Shown: piece by piece, positions 54,867 through 63,585 of the stretch
How the letters are laid out: every line of letters starts with the position of its first letter
Numbering within the stretch: the first letter of the stretch is position 1
Assembly: GCF_003584565.2 (NCBI RefSeq)
Contig: NZ_CP031010.1
Coordinates: 3,472,001-3,536,000 of the forward strand
DNA length: 64,000 nt
Source: Alteromonas sp. RKMC-009
GTDB taxonomy: Bacteria > Pseudomonadota > Gammaproteobacteria > Enterobacterales > Alteromonadaceae
Reading direction: 5' to 3'
Program-made: the position numbers and the translations under genes
The notes under the pieces: generated by a model
Seen by the model: the letters and a program-made list of their open reading frames with translations, nothing else
The model's database searches: none
What the model was told of the DNA's origin: nothing

Positions 54867-56897
54867 TTAATCCAGCGGGAACACCAGGGTAAAACAACTT
54901 CCCTTTCCTGTTTCGCTTTCTACCGACAATTTGCCGCCAATAGACTGCATATAATTTTTTGCGTCATAGGCACCGATACCCATGCCCGCGTTACCTTTTG
55001 TGGTATCAAACGGCTTAAACAACCGTTGTTCAATAAATGCTTCATCCATGCCACAGCCATTGTCTTCAATCCGCACAATCTGGCGCTGACCGGCCAGGTC
55101 ACTTTCCAGCGTGATACGGACAAAACCATCATCGCCGGTGGCTTGCTGTGCATTACTGATTAGATGGTACATCACATTACTGAATTTCTCAGGATCGACC
55201 ACTACCTTTTCTTCACTTTCCACCACCAGTTCAGGTACCGGTTTAAGTGACTGACAACGGGTTTCTATCAGCTTACCGGTTAAATCAGAGAGTGTGTGCG
55301 CTGAGAACACGCCGGGCTCATCGACCTTTTTCTCGGTGAGCTGACGCAGCATTTTATCCATGCGCGCCTTAGTATAATGCAGGGTTTCAAAGGTATCTTC
55401 AATAAACTCAGGGTTATGTTTGTGCTGTTCAGCATTACACAAAATGAGGTCGATTTGCGCCATCACATTTTTTAAATCGTGAAGTACAAACGCTGACATC
55501 CGGTTGAAAGCAGCAAATTGCGCGTTCTCTGCCACAGCGTTAGCGGCTTCATGGTGTAGTAAGTATGTACCAACCTGTTCAGTCACAGCGTTAAGATAAT
55601 CGCGGACTTCCCAGTTCAGTGTCAGTGCCTCACTGTCTTTTGTTTTTAGCAGGGCAAAACCCCAAATTTGTTCTGAATTTAACAGTGGCAATGCCAGTTG
55701 AAAGCGACAACCTTTCAGCGCCTCTCTGTCCAGCAGCAAGCCATTGTATTCAAAGGGCTTTGATGCGTACTCATCCACATCGACCAGCCAGTTGGTTTGC
55801 TGACAGAATGGCATAAGTTGCTTAAGGATCTTAATTTCGTCTGCCGATATTCCTTCGCTGTTTACACTGGCCACCACGTCAAAATCGATACCGGTGGCTT
55901 TCACCAGTGTGCCGTTTTCATAGTTGATGGCACCCAGCACACCCCGTAATGCATTGCCATAAACATCCGGCGCTGCATCAGCTTCTGATGAAGACAGAGC
56001 CTGAGTCAGCTTCACCCATTCAACCCGGTAATCAAACTGGTTGGCAAAGAAGTGCTTGGTGATGAATACTTTTATCCGCGTACGGAAACTGTTCGACAGG
56101 ACCATTGTGATGAGCAGTGCCAGAGACAGAACCACCAGCACAGTCTGAATCGTGGAACTCCAGTTACCGCCGATGTAATTCACCACATACCCGGCCAGTG
56201 CCATTACCAGCAAATAGATACCGGCCACCAGCAGCAGGGAGCTGTGCAGTACCACTTCACGGGAGATAAATATATCAACGCCCCAATGCTTGATGCGGCG
56301 GATAGCAACCACCAGCAGCGGCATCATCAGTAAATAGATATACCCTCTTGATACCACGTAGACCAACTCGATTTTTGTGACCATAGTGGCATTGGCGTAC
56401 ATCACAAATTCGAACAGGTGCATGGCCCCAAGGTAGAGCACCAGCGGTTTATACGCCCACTGATTTTCACCTGCCTGCCTGAATAAAACTTCAAGCAGAA
56501 TAAGTACTTCCAGTGATAACACGGTAAGAAAGAGAAACTGCCAGGAGTGAGGAATTGTAGAAATAAAGGGAAGAAATAACGCCAGCACCGGCGGTGTGAG
56601 GATCACCATCGTCGCCGGCCTGCGCAGCACCTGCCAGAGATTATTGAAGTTATCCTGCAGACAGCCGGCAATGAATAACAACCACACCATTTGCTTGAGA
56701 GTGTCTGCTATCAGCAAATGCGGGCCGGAAACCGGACCGGTAAGCCTGGTTACGAAACTGAGTGACCACACCATGGTTGCCATCGTGGCGAGCACCAGCA
56801 AGTGCTTCGCCAGACCAGATTTACGGACTGTGAATAACAACAGCAGCAGAACCAGATAGCCTGCTGCATTCAGGCCGTAACCAATATCTGAAATCAT
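54867..56897 (-). CDS. prsK: Membrane histidine kinase PrsK (PEP-CTERM system type)
   Basis: Sensor kinase, partner of PrsR 46 bp downstream. The 676 residues start with about ten membrane helices (1-290), a GAF-like domain (about 300-450) and a transmitter. The phospho-His is in MSAFVLHDLKNVMAQ (about 475). The ATPase boxes are HLISNAQQAT (N box, about 580), DNGCGMDEAF (G1) and FDTTKGNAGMGIGAYDAKN (G2). The FVLHDLKN H-box and the poly-helix sensor domain are those of the PrsK group linked to exopolysaccharide/exosortase regulation. The signal is unknown. Confidence 0.87.
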   Translation of the reverse strand: MISDIGYGLNAAGYLVLLLLLFTVRKSGLAKHLLVLATMATMVWSLSFVTRLTGPVSGPHLLIADTLKQMVWLLFIAGCLQDNFNNLWQVLRRPATMVILTPPVLALFLPFISTIPHSWQFLFLTVLSLEVLILLEVLFRQAGENQWAYKPLVLYLGAMHLFEFVMYANATMVTKIELVYVVSRGYIYLLMMPLLVVAIRRIKHWGVDIFISREVVLHSSLLLVAGIYLLVMALAGYVVNYIGGNWSSTIQTVLVVLSLALLITMVLSNSFRTRIKVFITKHFFANQFDYRVEWVKLTQALSSSEADAAPDVYGNALRGVLGAINYENGTLVKATGIDFDVVASVNSEGISADEIKILKQLMPFCQQTNWLVDVDEYASKPFEYNGLLLDREALKGCRFQLALPLLNSEQIWGFALLKTKDSEALTLNWEVRDYLNAVTEQVGTYLLHHEAANAVAENAQFAAFNRMSAFVLHDLKNVMAQIDLILCNAEQHKHNPEFIEDTFETLHYTKARMDKMLRQLTEKKVDEPGVFSAHTLSDLTGKLIETRCQSLKPVPELVVESEEKVVVDPEKFSNVMYHLISNAQQATGDDGFVRITLESDLAGQRQIVRIEDNGCGMDEAFIEQRLFKPFDTTKGNAGMGIGAYDAKNYMQSIGGKLSVESETGKGSCFTLVFPLD

Positions 56898-56918
56898 AAC
56901 TTCCCTATTTCCGGCAAC

Positions 56919-58043
56919 TTATTGCTTTTGGATAACCAGACTTCCGATGGAGTATCCGGCACCGAAAGAACACAGTACGCCCACATCACCGGACTGAAGA
57001 TCCTGATGATGCAGTGCAAATGCGATGACTGAGCCCGCTGATGCCGTATTCGCGTAACGGTCGAGTACGATTGGCGCTTCATCTGCCGTAGCATCCCGCC
57101 CTAACAGACGCTTAGCAATTAGCAGGTTCATATTGATATTGGCCTGGTGCAACCACCAGCGGCGTACATCTGCCGGCGTAAAACTGTGACTGGCAAGGTG
57201 TGCCTCAATATGGTCAGCAGCCATCGGGCATACTTCTTTAAATACTTTACGGCCGGCCTGGTGAAATAATTTGTCTTCACCGTATGGATCAACATCGTGT
57301 GCGCGGCTGATGTAGCCAAAGTTCGAACGGATGTTATTTGAAAACGACGTCACCGCTTTTGTGCTCAGCACCGAAAATACATGGTCGCTGTTTGCTGTGT
57401 CTTCGCTTTCTACCACCGTGGCCGTTGCCACATCGCCAAAAATAAAGTGGCTGTCACGGTCGGTGTAATTCACCTGAGGTGACACCAGTTCAGGATTGAT
57501 AACCAGCACTGCCCTGGCGTTACCGGACGCCACCATTTCCCATGCGCGGTGCATACCGAACGTGGCCGCTGAGCAGGCAACCAGCATATCAAAACCGAAA
57601 CCTTTAATACCCAGCTGGTTTTGCACTTCAATGGCAATGGCAGGATAAGCCCGTTGTGTATAAGCACAGGATACGATCACCGCATCGATGTCTTCCGGTG
57701 ATTTATTCGCCGCTGCCAGCGCCTTCTTCGCAGCCTCCAGGGCAATTTCTCCCTGATGGGACAACTCTTCGTCCTGCCGCTCAGGAATGACCGGGCGCAT
57801 ACGTTCAACATCCAGCGCGCCTTCTTTACGGTAGATATAGCGTTGTTTTATACCGGACGCTTTTTCAATGAACTCCGCGCTGGAGTGAGGCTTGGCAGCA
57901 ACGGTGCCGGCATCAATTTGTGCCGCGTTTTCTGCATTAAACTTGTCTGCGTAGGCGTTGTAGCTGGCGACGAGTTCTTCGTTAGTGATTACGTGTTCCG
58001 GTGTCCACAGGCCGACACCACTGATAACAACTTTTTTAGTCAT
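56919..58043 (-). CDS. 3-oxoacyl-ACP synthase III family protein (FabH-like)
   Basis: Thiolase-fold condensing enzyme. The start at 58041-58043 (MTKKVVISGVGLW, 374 residues) is chosen from the family N-terminus; an upstream start adds 15 residues. The catalytic triad is Cys157 (LVACSAATFGMH), His in WWLHQANINMN and Asn in RYANTASAGSV. It is some 55 residues longer than housekeeping FabH (about 317), with an insert at residues 30-90, as in secondary FabH2-type enzymes. It may start special fatty acids or accept an acyl-CoA from beta-oxidation. It is just upstream of prsK and on the same strand (21 bp gap), possibly the same operon. Confidence 0.85.
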   Translation of the reverse strand: MTKKVVISGVGLWTPEHVITNEELVASYNAYADKFNAENAAQIDAGTVAAKPHSSAEFIEKASGIKQRYIYRKEGALDVERMRPVIPERQDEELSHQGEIALEAAKKALAAANKSPEDIDAVIVSCAYTQRAYPAIAIEVQNQLGIKGFGFDMLVACSAATFGMHRAWEMVASGNARAVLVINPELVSPQVNYTDRDSHFIFGDVATATVVESEDTANSDHVFSVLSTKAVTSFSNNIRSNFGYISRAHDVDPYGEDKLFHQAGRKVFKEVCPMAADHIEAHLASHSFTPADVRRWWLHQANINMNLLIAKRLLGRDATADEAPIVLDRYANTASAGSVIAFALHHQDLQSGDVGVLCSFGAGYSIGSLVIQKQ

Positions 58044-58114
58044 GAATAACTCTCTCGTTTTTTCGTAGCTTAGCCGTTTGAGACCCAAAAGTCATCGGAC
58101 TTCTGTCAAACAAA

Positions 58115-58144
58115 AAAGCCTGAATGCTAATGCATTCAGGCTTT
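58115..58144 (-). terminator. Terminator after the choice-of-anchor I gene
   Basis: A perfect 13-bp stem (AAAGCCTGAATGC / GCATTCAGGCTTT) with a 4-base loop and a T-run on the minus strand, 27 bp after the stop of the gene at 58172. Confidence 0.93.
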
Positions 58145-58171
58145 CTGAAGAGTTTTAAAGAGGCAGATGTT

Positions 58172-59950
58172 TTATTTAGCAGTTACCTGCCACAGTGATA
58201 CTGAGCCACTGACTTCGTTACCCACTACAAGTAAAGCTTCACCGGTAGGGCTGTCTTCCGGGCTGATAAATACCAGACTTTCCGGCGCCAGATCACCGAT
58301 ACTGTCATCAGCCGTCAGCCCTTCCGTCAAATCACGGTTTATCACGTATTCAGAGAAGCTGACATCGTAAGGGTTCGTGATGTCGTATACAAAAATGCCA
58401 CCCATACGCTCAGTACCGATAAAGGCATAAGTACGATCGCCCAGTGTACCTGTGGTAATAGCTTCAGGCTCAGGCCCTTTATTTTCGGAGCGGCTGTCGC
58501 CTTCATTTTCATCATCACCGTTATTAAACGCTGCACCGTGTACAGAGGCGGTAATGCGTTCAAAATCATCACCTGAATCAAATACAACCTGGCCGTTCTG
58601 ATCCCAGATAGTGAAAGAACGTGCGCCATACGTATATGCTGCATCATATTCACCGTCACCATCGGCATCGCCCATACCCAGCGTCACCCGCAGGTCATCT
58701 GCTTCACCGTTTGCCTGCAACATGGCCAGCTCTGAATTTGTTGCGGCAGTGAGATCTTCGACTTTCACTTCATCGGTGTAAGCCAGACAGTCACCGTCGT
58801 CAAACTCCAGACCGCCGGCAGCCAGACAGGATGCTTCATCTTCTGCACTGAAAATGTACTCACGGGCATCACCTTCGTTTGCAGTCAGCAGGAAAGTTGC
58901 CCCCTTCCACGTGGTCCCGGTGATTGTGTCCGGCATATAAACGCCATACAGGCCTTCGTACTGACCAAAGCTGACTTCACCATTTTCCTGCACGTCAATT
59001 TGGTACTGACTCCAGTCTTTTACGCCCAGTCCGATAATGCTGATAGTCATGGCTTCCAGATCAACCACGGCGACACCGTTATTTTCCTGCAAGGTCACGT
59101 AAGCAACAGAATCGGTGGCTGTGATGTACTCAGGCTCTAAATCCATAGCGACTGTGGTGTTAATGGCAACACCATTTATAGTACGGCCGGACGGATTAGG
59201 GAACTGCATGCCCATGGCTTCAAGCTCTGCCTGCTGGCCGTTGAAGCTTTCGAATGTAAGGGTTGTTGCAGTGTCTGCCGGAACACCGTCTGTGACAGTA
59301 ATGACACTTACAGAACCTTCAGGGTCAATGGTGTAATCATCTGACGGCTCGCCTTCGTTCGCAGTGAGCACCTTTGTACCATCCGGGGTGAAAACAACAT
59401 TATCAGGCAGATTGCCAACTTCAACAGCGGAAAGGAAAACCGGCTCGCCGGCATCAAGGCCGTTGTAAAAAAGCACAAAGCCGTTTTCAGCTTTTTCATC
59501 TGCGGGAACAGCGACAGCCAGCAAGTCGCCGGAAACGGCAATGCTGGTAAGGCCGGCCAGCGCTGTGCCGTCTGCTTCAACAGGTAATTCAATTGATGTG
59601 TTTGTGAGGTTGGTAGAGGTAACCGGCGCTTCCAGGGCATCTCCGGTGAGTTCTGCAATGCTGATCACAGAAATGGTATCTGACTCACCGTTGGTCGCAT
59701 AAACGGTTTGAGTACCTGCATGATACTGCACAATTTCAGCAGCACCGGCCCCGCCGACAACTGCACGGCCCACAACTTCCAGTGCGACGCCTGTAGTGGC
59801 GTCCTGACCATCACTCCCGGTTTCGCCCTGTTCACCCTGAGGGCCCTGTGCACCGTCGGCACCGTCATCGCCATCCAGGCTACACCCTGTCAGAGCGGCA
59901 GATACCACCAACGCCAGTAATCCCAGTTTGAATTTATTTTGCATCAACAT
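58172..59950 (-). CDS. Choice-of-anchor I family lipoprotein with collagen-like stretch
   Basis: A 592-residue exported lipoprotein. The ATG at 59948-59950 has AAGGA 6 nt before it. The signal peptide ends in the lipobox LTGC (Cys23). Residues about 27-52 are Gly-x-y repeats (GDDGADGAQGPQGEQGETG). The rest is a beta-propeller-like domain of the choice-of-anchor I type, with repeated Asp-rich turns (DGTKVLTANEGEPSDDY; TANEGDAREY) and a Ca-binding-like DADGDGEYD near residue 430. Function in the family is unclear; some members lie beside alkaline phosphatases. It is acidic (many Asp/Glu), as usual for surface proteins of marine bacteria. Confidence 0.82.
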   Translation of the reverse strand: MLMQNKFKLGLLALVVSAALTGCSLDGDDGADGAQGPQGEQGETGSDGQDATTGVALEVVGRAVVGGAGAAEIVQYHAGTQTVYATNGESDTISVISIAELTGDALEAPVTSTNLTNTSIELPVEADGTALAGLTSIAVSGDLLAVAVPADEKAENGFVLFYNGLDAGEPVFLSAVEVGNLPDNVVFTPDGTKVLTANEGEPSDDYTIDPEGSVSVITVTDGVPADTATTLTFESFNGQQAELEAMGMQFPNPSGRTINGVAINTTVAMDLEPEYITATDSVAYVTLQENNGVAVVDLEAMTISIIGLGVKDWSQYQIDVQENGEVSFGQYEGLYGVYMPDTITGTTWKGATFLLTANEGDAREYIFSAEDEASCLAAGGLEFDDGDCLAYTDEVKVEDLTAATNSELAMLQANGEADDLRVTLGMGDADGDGEYDAAYTYGARSFTIWDQNGQVVFDSGDDFERITASVHGAAFNNGDDENEGDSRSENKGPEPEAITTGTLGDRTYAFIGTERMGGIFVYDITNPYDVSFSEYVINRDLTEGLTADDSIGDLAPESLVFISPEDSPTGEALLVVGNEVSGSVSLWQVTAK

Positions 59951-60248
59951 GCTGTTTCCTTTAGAAGTTATTATAGAAATACGTCGCATGCGGCTGAGTG
60001 TGCATACAACAAAATTTCAATAACCTAAGGAAACGGTGTGACAGCAATAAGTCAGGGAGATGACGAGTTTGTGTCAATTTATCCTCCCCCTCTTTTGTTA
60101 TCTTAGCACTTCCCCACAACGGAGCTGAACCGCTGCTTAACAATAAAAACTCTTTTGGTTACCGCTTCGTAGTTAACCTTTGCCAGTGGCTTTTTAACAG
60201 GCACTTAATTAGTATTAAGCAATGAAAAAACGCAGAAGAGGGACACAA

Positions 60249-61046
60249 ATGAAACAACGGATGAAGGTGCTCGCAGTGGCGGGACTGGCAAGTGTGCTGA
60301 GCGCATGTGCTACATCCCCGACCGGGCGCAACCAGGTGTTGTTGTACTCTGAAACACAAATGGCCGAAATGGGCGGTCAGGCGTTTTCAAGTATGAAAGA
60401 GGAACTGAAGGTTTCCAGTAAACAGGTAGAGAATACCTACGTTCAGTGTGTAGCAAAGTCGCTGACGCCACTGGTACCGGACTCGGTGTTTAGCGGCGAA
60501 TGGGAAGTGGTGGTTTTTCAGGATGACCAGGTCAACGCCTTTGCATTGCCCGGTGGTAAAATCGGTGTTTATACCGGCTTGCTCAATGTTGCGAAAACCC
60601 AGTCCCAGTTAGCAGCCGTTATCGGACACGAAATCGGCCATGTTATTGCTCACCATGGTAACGAGCGTATGTCTACTTCCACACTGACAAATCTGGGCAC
60701 GCAAGCCGTGGCAACGGCAATTGAAGCAAACCAGGTGGCATACAGCGGTGCGATTATGGCGGCTATTGGCATGGGTTCACAGGTTGCGATTACGCTGCCC
60801 TTCTCCCGTGCCCACGAGTCTGAAGCCGATCTTATCGGCCTGGCACTGATGGCGCAGGCAGGCTTCGATCCCAGGGAGTCAGTAGAGTTATGGAAGAACA
60901 TGGATGCCGCCAGCAACGGTCAGCGTCCGGTAGAAATTCTTTCCACTCACCCTGCCCCGCAAAGCCGTATTGAAAACTTGCAGGCCAATATGCAGGCTGC
61001 CATGACGGATTATCAGGGAACAGCTAAACGCCCTTCCTGTAAGTAG
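60249..61046 (+). CDS. M48-family lipoprotein metalloprotease
   Basis: Zinc protease of the BepA/LoiP-like group acting at the outer membrane on misassembled proteins. The ATG at 60249 follows AGAGGG and gives 265 residues; nine extra residues would be added by the ATG at 60222. The lipobox is LSAC (Cys20). The zinc motif is HEIGHVIAHH with His127, Glu128, His131, and the third ligand is the Glu of HESEADLIGL (about 190). A short C-terminal region (STHPAPQSRIENLQ) matches M48 lipoproteins. No TPR domain follows, unlike BepA, so it resembles LoiP/YcaL more. Confidence 0.92.
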   Translation: MKQRMKVLAVAGLASVLSACATSPTGRNQVLLYSETQMAEMGGQAFSSMKEELKVSSKQVENTYVQCVAKSLTPLVPDSVFSGEWEVVVFQDDQVNAFALPGGKIGVYTGLLNVAKTQSQLAAVIGHEIGHVIAHHGNERMSTSTLTNLGTQAVATAIEANQVAYSGAIMAAIGMGSQVAITLPFSRAHESEADLIGLALMAQAGFDPRESVELWKNMDAASNGQRPVEILSTHPAPQSRIENLQANMQAAMTDYQGTAKRPSCK

Positions 61047-61095
61047 CTGCCAACCATTGTGAAGGTGTCAGGAGTCGACCCGACTGGCACCAATA

Positions 61096-61125
61096 AAAAA
61101 CCCCCTTTCGAAAAAGGGGGTTTTT
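61096..61125. terminator. Bidirectional terminator between M48 and mscS genes
   Basis: AAAAACCCCCTTT and AAAGGGGGTTTTT form a perfect 13-bp stem with a 4-base loop; A/T runs allow use from both sides. Confidence 0.95.
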
Positions 61126-61161
61126 AGTATCAGTGTTAAGTACTCTGAATACTAAACCGAA

Positions 61162-62028
61162 TTATGCTGATTCTTTCGCAGATACTGTTTTGTCAGCTTC
61201 TTTGAAAAAGTGCACATCCATTTGCGGATAAGGAATAGAAATACCTTCCGCGTCAAAACGCAGTTTCACCGCTTCAGTAAAGGCCAGGCGTACGGCCAGG
61301 TTATCCGAGGCAGCCACCCACGGGCGAACAGTAAAGTTAACGGAGCTGTCACCTAATTCAGCCACGCCGATTAAGCAGGCAGGTTCTTTCAGAATACGGG
61401 TTTCTTCATCTACCAGCTCCTGCAAAATGCGCTTGGCTTTCAGCAGATCATCATCGTAGCCGATACCGAAGGTCATATCACAACGACGGGTGTCTTTTGC
61501 AGAGTAGTTAGTGATGTTGTCGCTATAAATCTTACCGTTCGGGATAGTGATTTCTTTGTTATCCAGAGACGTCATCACAGTGTGGAAAATACCAATCTTC
61601 TGAACAATACCTGCAGTACCCGCTGCTTCAACATAGTTGCCTTGTTTAAAAGGCTTGAATACCAGCAACATAACACCGGCTGCGAAATTCTTCAGAGAAT
61701 CCTGCAGAGATAAACCGATAGCTAAACCGGCTGCACCCACAATAGCAACAAGAGAGGTGGTATCCACGCCCAGTTGGTCAAGTGATGCCACAATAACGAA
61801 CAACATCAGTATTGCAGAGACAATCGACTCTACAAAATTGATTAGCATTTCGTCGTATTTAGATTTTGCCATCACACGGCGGAATACAGACAGCAGTATA
61901 CCGACAATGATTCGTCCAATAACGAAGATCGCAATTGCCATAGCGATGTTGATCGCCCAGGGAATAGCGTATGTATTAATATACCGTTCAATATCTGAAG
62001 CAGTAAACATTGATAAAGTTTCTTCCAT
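61162..62028 (-). CDS. mscS: Small-conductance mechanosensitive channel MscS
   Basis: Heptameric inner-membrane channel that releases solutes on hypo-osmotic shock. The ATG at 62026-62028 (AAAGGAAACAG upstream) gives 288 residues, near E. coli MscS (286). An upstream start adds 44 unlikely residues. Three membrane helices are present (about 25-45, 65-90, 95-125); the pore helix is SLVAIVGAAGLAIGLSLQDSLKNFAAGVMLL region (Gly/Ala-rich, about 98-128). The beta domain (GIVQKIGIFHTVMTSLDNKEITIPNG, about 148) and the alpha/beta C-terminus follow. Confidence 0.95.
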   Translation of the reverse strand: MEETLSMFTASDIERYINTYAIPWAINIAMAIAIFVIGRIIVGILLSVFRRVMAKSKYDEMLINFVESIVSAILMLFVIVASLDQLGVDTTSLVAIVGAAGLAIGLSLQDSLKNFAAGVMLLVFKPFKQGNYVEAAGTAGIVQKIGIFHTVMTSLDNKEITIPNGKIYSDNITNYSAKDTRRCDMTFGIGYDDDLLKAKRILQELVDEETRILKEPACLIGVAELGDSSVNFTVRPWVAASDNLAVRLAFTEAVKLRFDAEGISIPYPQMDVHFFKEADKTVSAKESA

Positions 62029-62528
62029 TTCTGTTTCCTTTGTAAATGCGCGAATCGTTGCACAGTGCGGGGATACGATAGCAATATTGCGGTAGATCAC
62101 GCAATGCCACTGGTCTGCTTTCTGCCTTATACAATGGTATAAATTCAGATGATGAAACACTTATAAGCTGACGATAATATTTCTGTCATCGCATCAACGT
62201 AAAGTTTGCAGTGCGTGAAAAAACAGCGCGATGAATGCTCGACAACGTGTTTCTTTAACCAACTGATTTTAGTGCTAATAACAAAATTGAATAAATCCGG
62301 CATCGGGAAAGGCTGGAAATTCGCGGATTTTAGTCTATATTCAGTCATCACTTTTCGGCTTACAAGTCGTTCAGTGGCAGGAAATACGAACCAGAATACC
62401 GGAAGAAAGTGACTTCTTTCGTATGGATTTAACAACATCAGGATCCGATGTTGGATGTAAGACGTAATGACGTATCTGGTTATTTAGCTATCGCCAAGTA
62501 CCGGTTTGCTAAACTAAGGGATTTTAAA
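62029..62528. other. 500-bp divergent gap between mscS and a small membrane-protein gene
   Basis: No convincing gene, RNA family or strong inverted repeat was found. Short open frames here have poor start sites and no protein-like composition. Promoters for both flanking genes must lie here but could not be fixed. Confidence 0.4.
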
Positions 62529-62693
62529 ATGTTATTTCTATCTGTTCTTTTTGTGATTGTTCTCTTCATTCTGGGTTTTGCCCTCACCTCTGACAAAGGT
62601 AAAAATACTGTTCACGCCCGAAAGAGCGGTGCTGCGACGGATTTAAGTAATATTTCCAAAGAAACCCGTCCGAACAGCGTTCAGGTTAACTAA
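62529..62693 (+). CDS. Small single-span membrane protein, unknown
   Basis: A 54-residue ORF starting at the ATG at 62529, which has AAGGGA at good distance; longer in-frame starts lack one. Residues 1-19 (MLFLSVLFVIVLFILGFAL) form one membrane helix, followed by a polar Lys/Ser/Thr-rich tail (SDKGKNTVHARKSG...). No family is recognised. It is 94 bp upstream of rsmE on the same strand. Reality rests on the ribosome site and membrane-protein composition. Confidence 0.55.
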   Translation: MLFLSVLFVIVLFILGFALTSDKGKNTVHARKSGAATDLSNISKETRPNSVQVN

Positions 62694-62787
62694 ATTCCCC
62701 CGCTTACTGCGGTGCAGACATTGCGTCTGCACCCGCAAACTCGCTATCATATAACGCTTATAAAACTGAAGTTATAGTGATATCACC

Positions 62788-63516
62788 ATGCGAATTCCGC
62801 GCCTGTACCACCCCGGTAATATTCCTCTGGACGAAGAGTTCCTGCTTAATGATGACGCTGCACACCACGTAGCCACTGTGCTGCGACTCAAAGCGAACCA
62901 TCCCGTCGTGCTGTTTAACGGCGATGGTAATGAGTACAGTGCCCAGATTATCGCAGTGAACCGCAAACAGGTTATCATTGAAGCTGACGCCTGCCTGACT
63001 ATCGGTAAAGAGTCACCTCTTCCCATTCATCTGGGTCAGGGTGTGTCGAAAGGCGACCGCATGGATACTGTTTTACAGAAAAGTGTCGAGCTGGGTGTTA
63101 CTGAAATCACACCGGTACTGACACAACGATGTGCAGTGAAGCTGGATGAAAAGCGCTGGGAAAAGAAAATTCAGCAATGGCAAAAAATTATCACCGGTGC
63201 TTGTGAGCAATGCGGACGTAATGTGGTTCCGGTACTCAATGCGCCGGTAACACTGAATCAATGGCTGGCGAGTCCGACTCAGGCTGTTCGTTTAACATTA
63301 GCCCCGGGCGCAGATTCACCGCTGGTAAAAACGCCCTATTCATCAAAAGGCTATCGTTTGCTTATCGGACCGGAAGGTGGTTTGTCTGAGCAGGAAATTC
63401 ATCAGGCAAATGAAAGCGGCTATACCTCTGTCAGTCTGGGACCGCGCATATTAAGAACAGAAACAGCAGCCCTTGCTGCCATTACTATTCTACAGTCCCA
63501 GCATGGAGACTTATAA
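62788..63516 (+). CDS. rsmE: 16S rRNA (uracil-1498-N3) methyltransferase RsmE
   Basis: SPOUT-class SAM methyltransferase that makes m3U1498 in 16S rRNA. The 242 residues match E. coli RsmE (243). An N-terminal PUA-like domain (HHVATVLRLKANHPVVLFNGDG) is followed by the knotted SPOUT domain with LLIGPEGGLSEQEI (about 192) and SLGPRILRTETAALAAI (about 217), the SAM-binding knot. ATG 62788. Confidence 0.96.
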   Translation: MRIPRLYHPGNIPLDEEFLLNDDAAHHVATVLRLKANHPVVLFNGDGNEYSAQIIAVNRKQVIIEADACLTIGKESPLPIHLGQGVSKGDRMDTVLQKSVELGVTEITPVLTQRCAVKLDEKRWEKKIQQWQKIITGACEQCGRNVVPVLNAPVTLNQWLASPTQAVRLTLAPGADSPLVKTPYSSKGYRLLIGPEGGLSEQEIHQANESGYTSVSLGPRILRTETAALAAITILQSQHGDL

Positions 63517-63585
63517 ACGTCATACTTGTTTTGTATGCTAAAACAGGTTAAAAAATAACTAAGCCAGAAAAACAATAAAAAGCTT

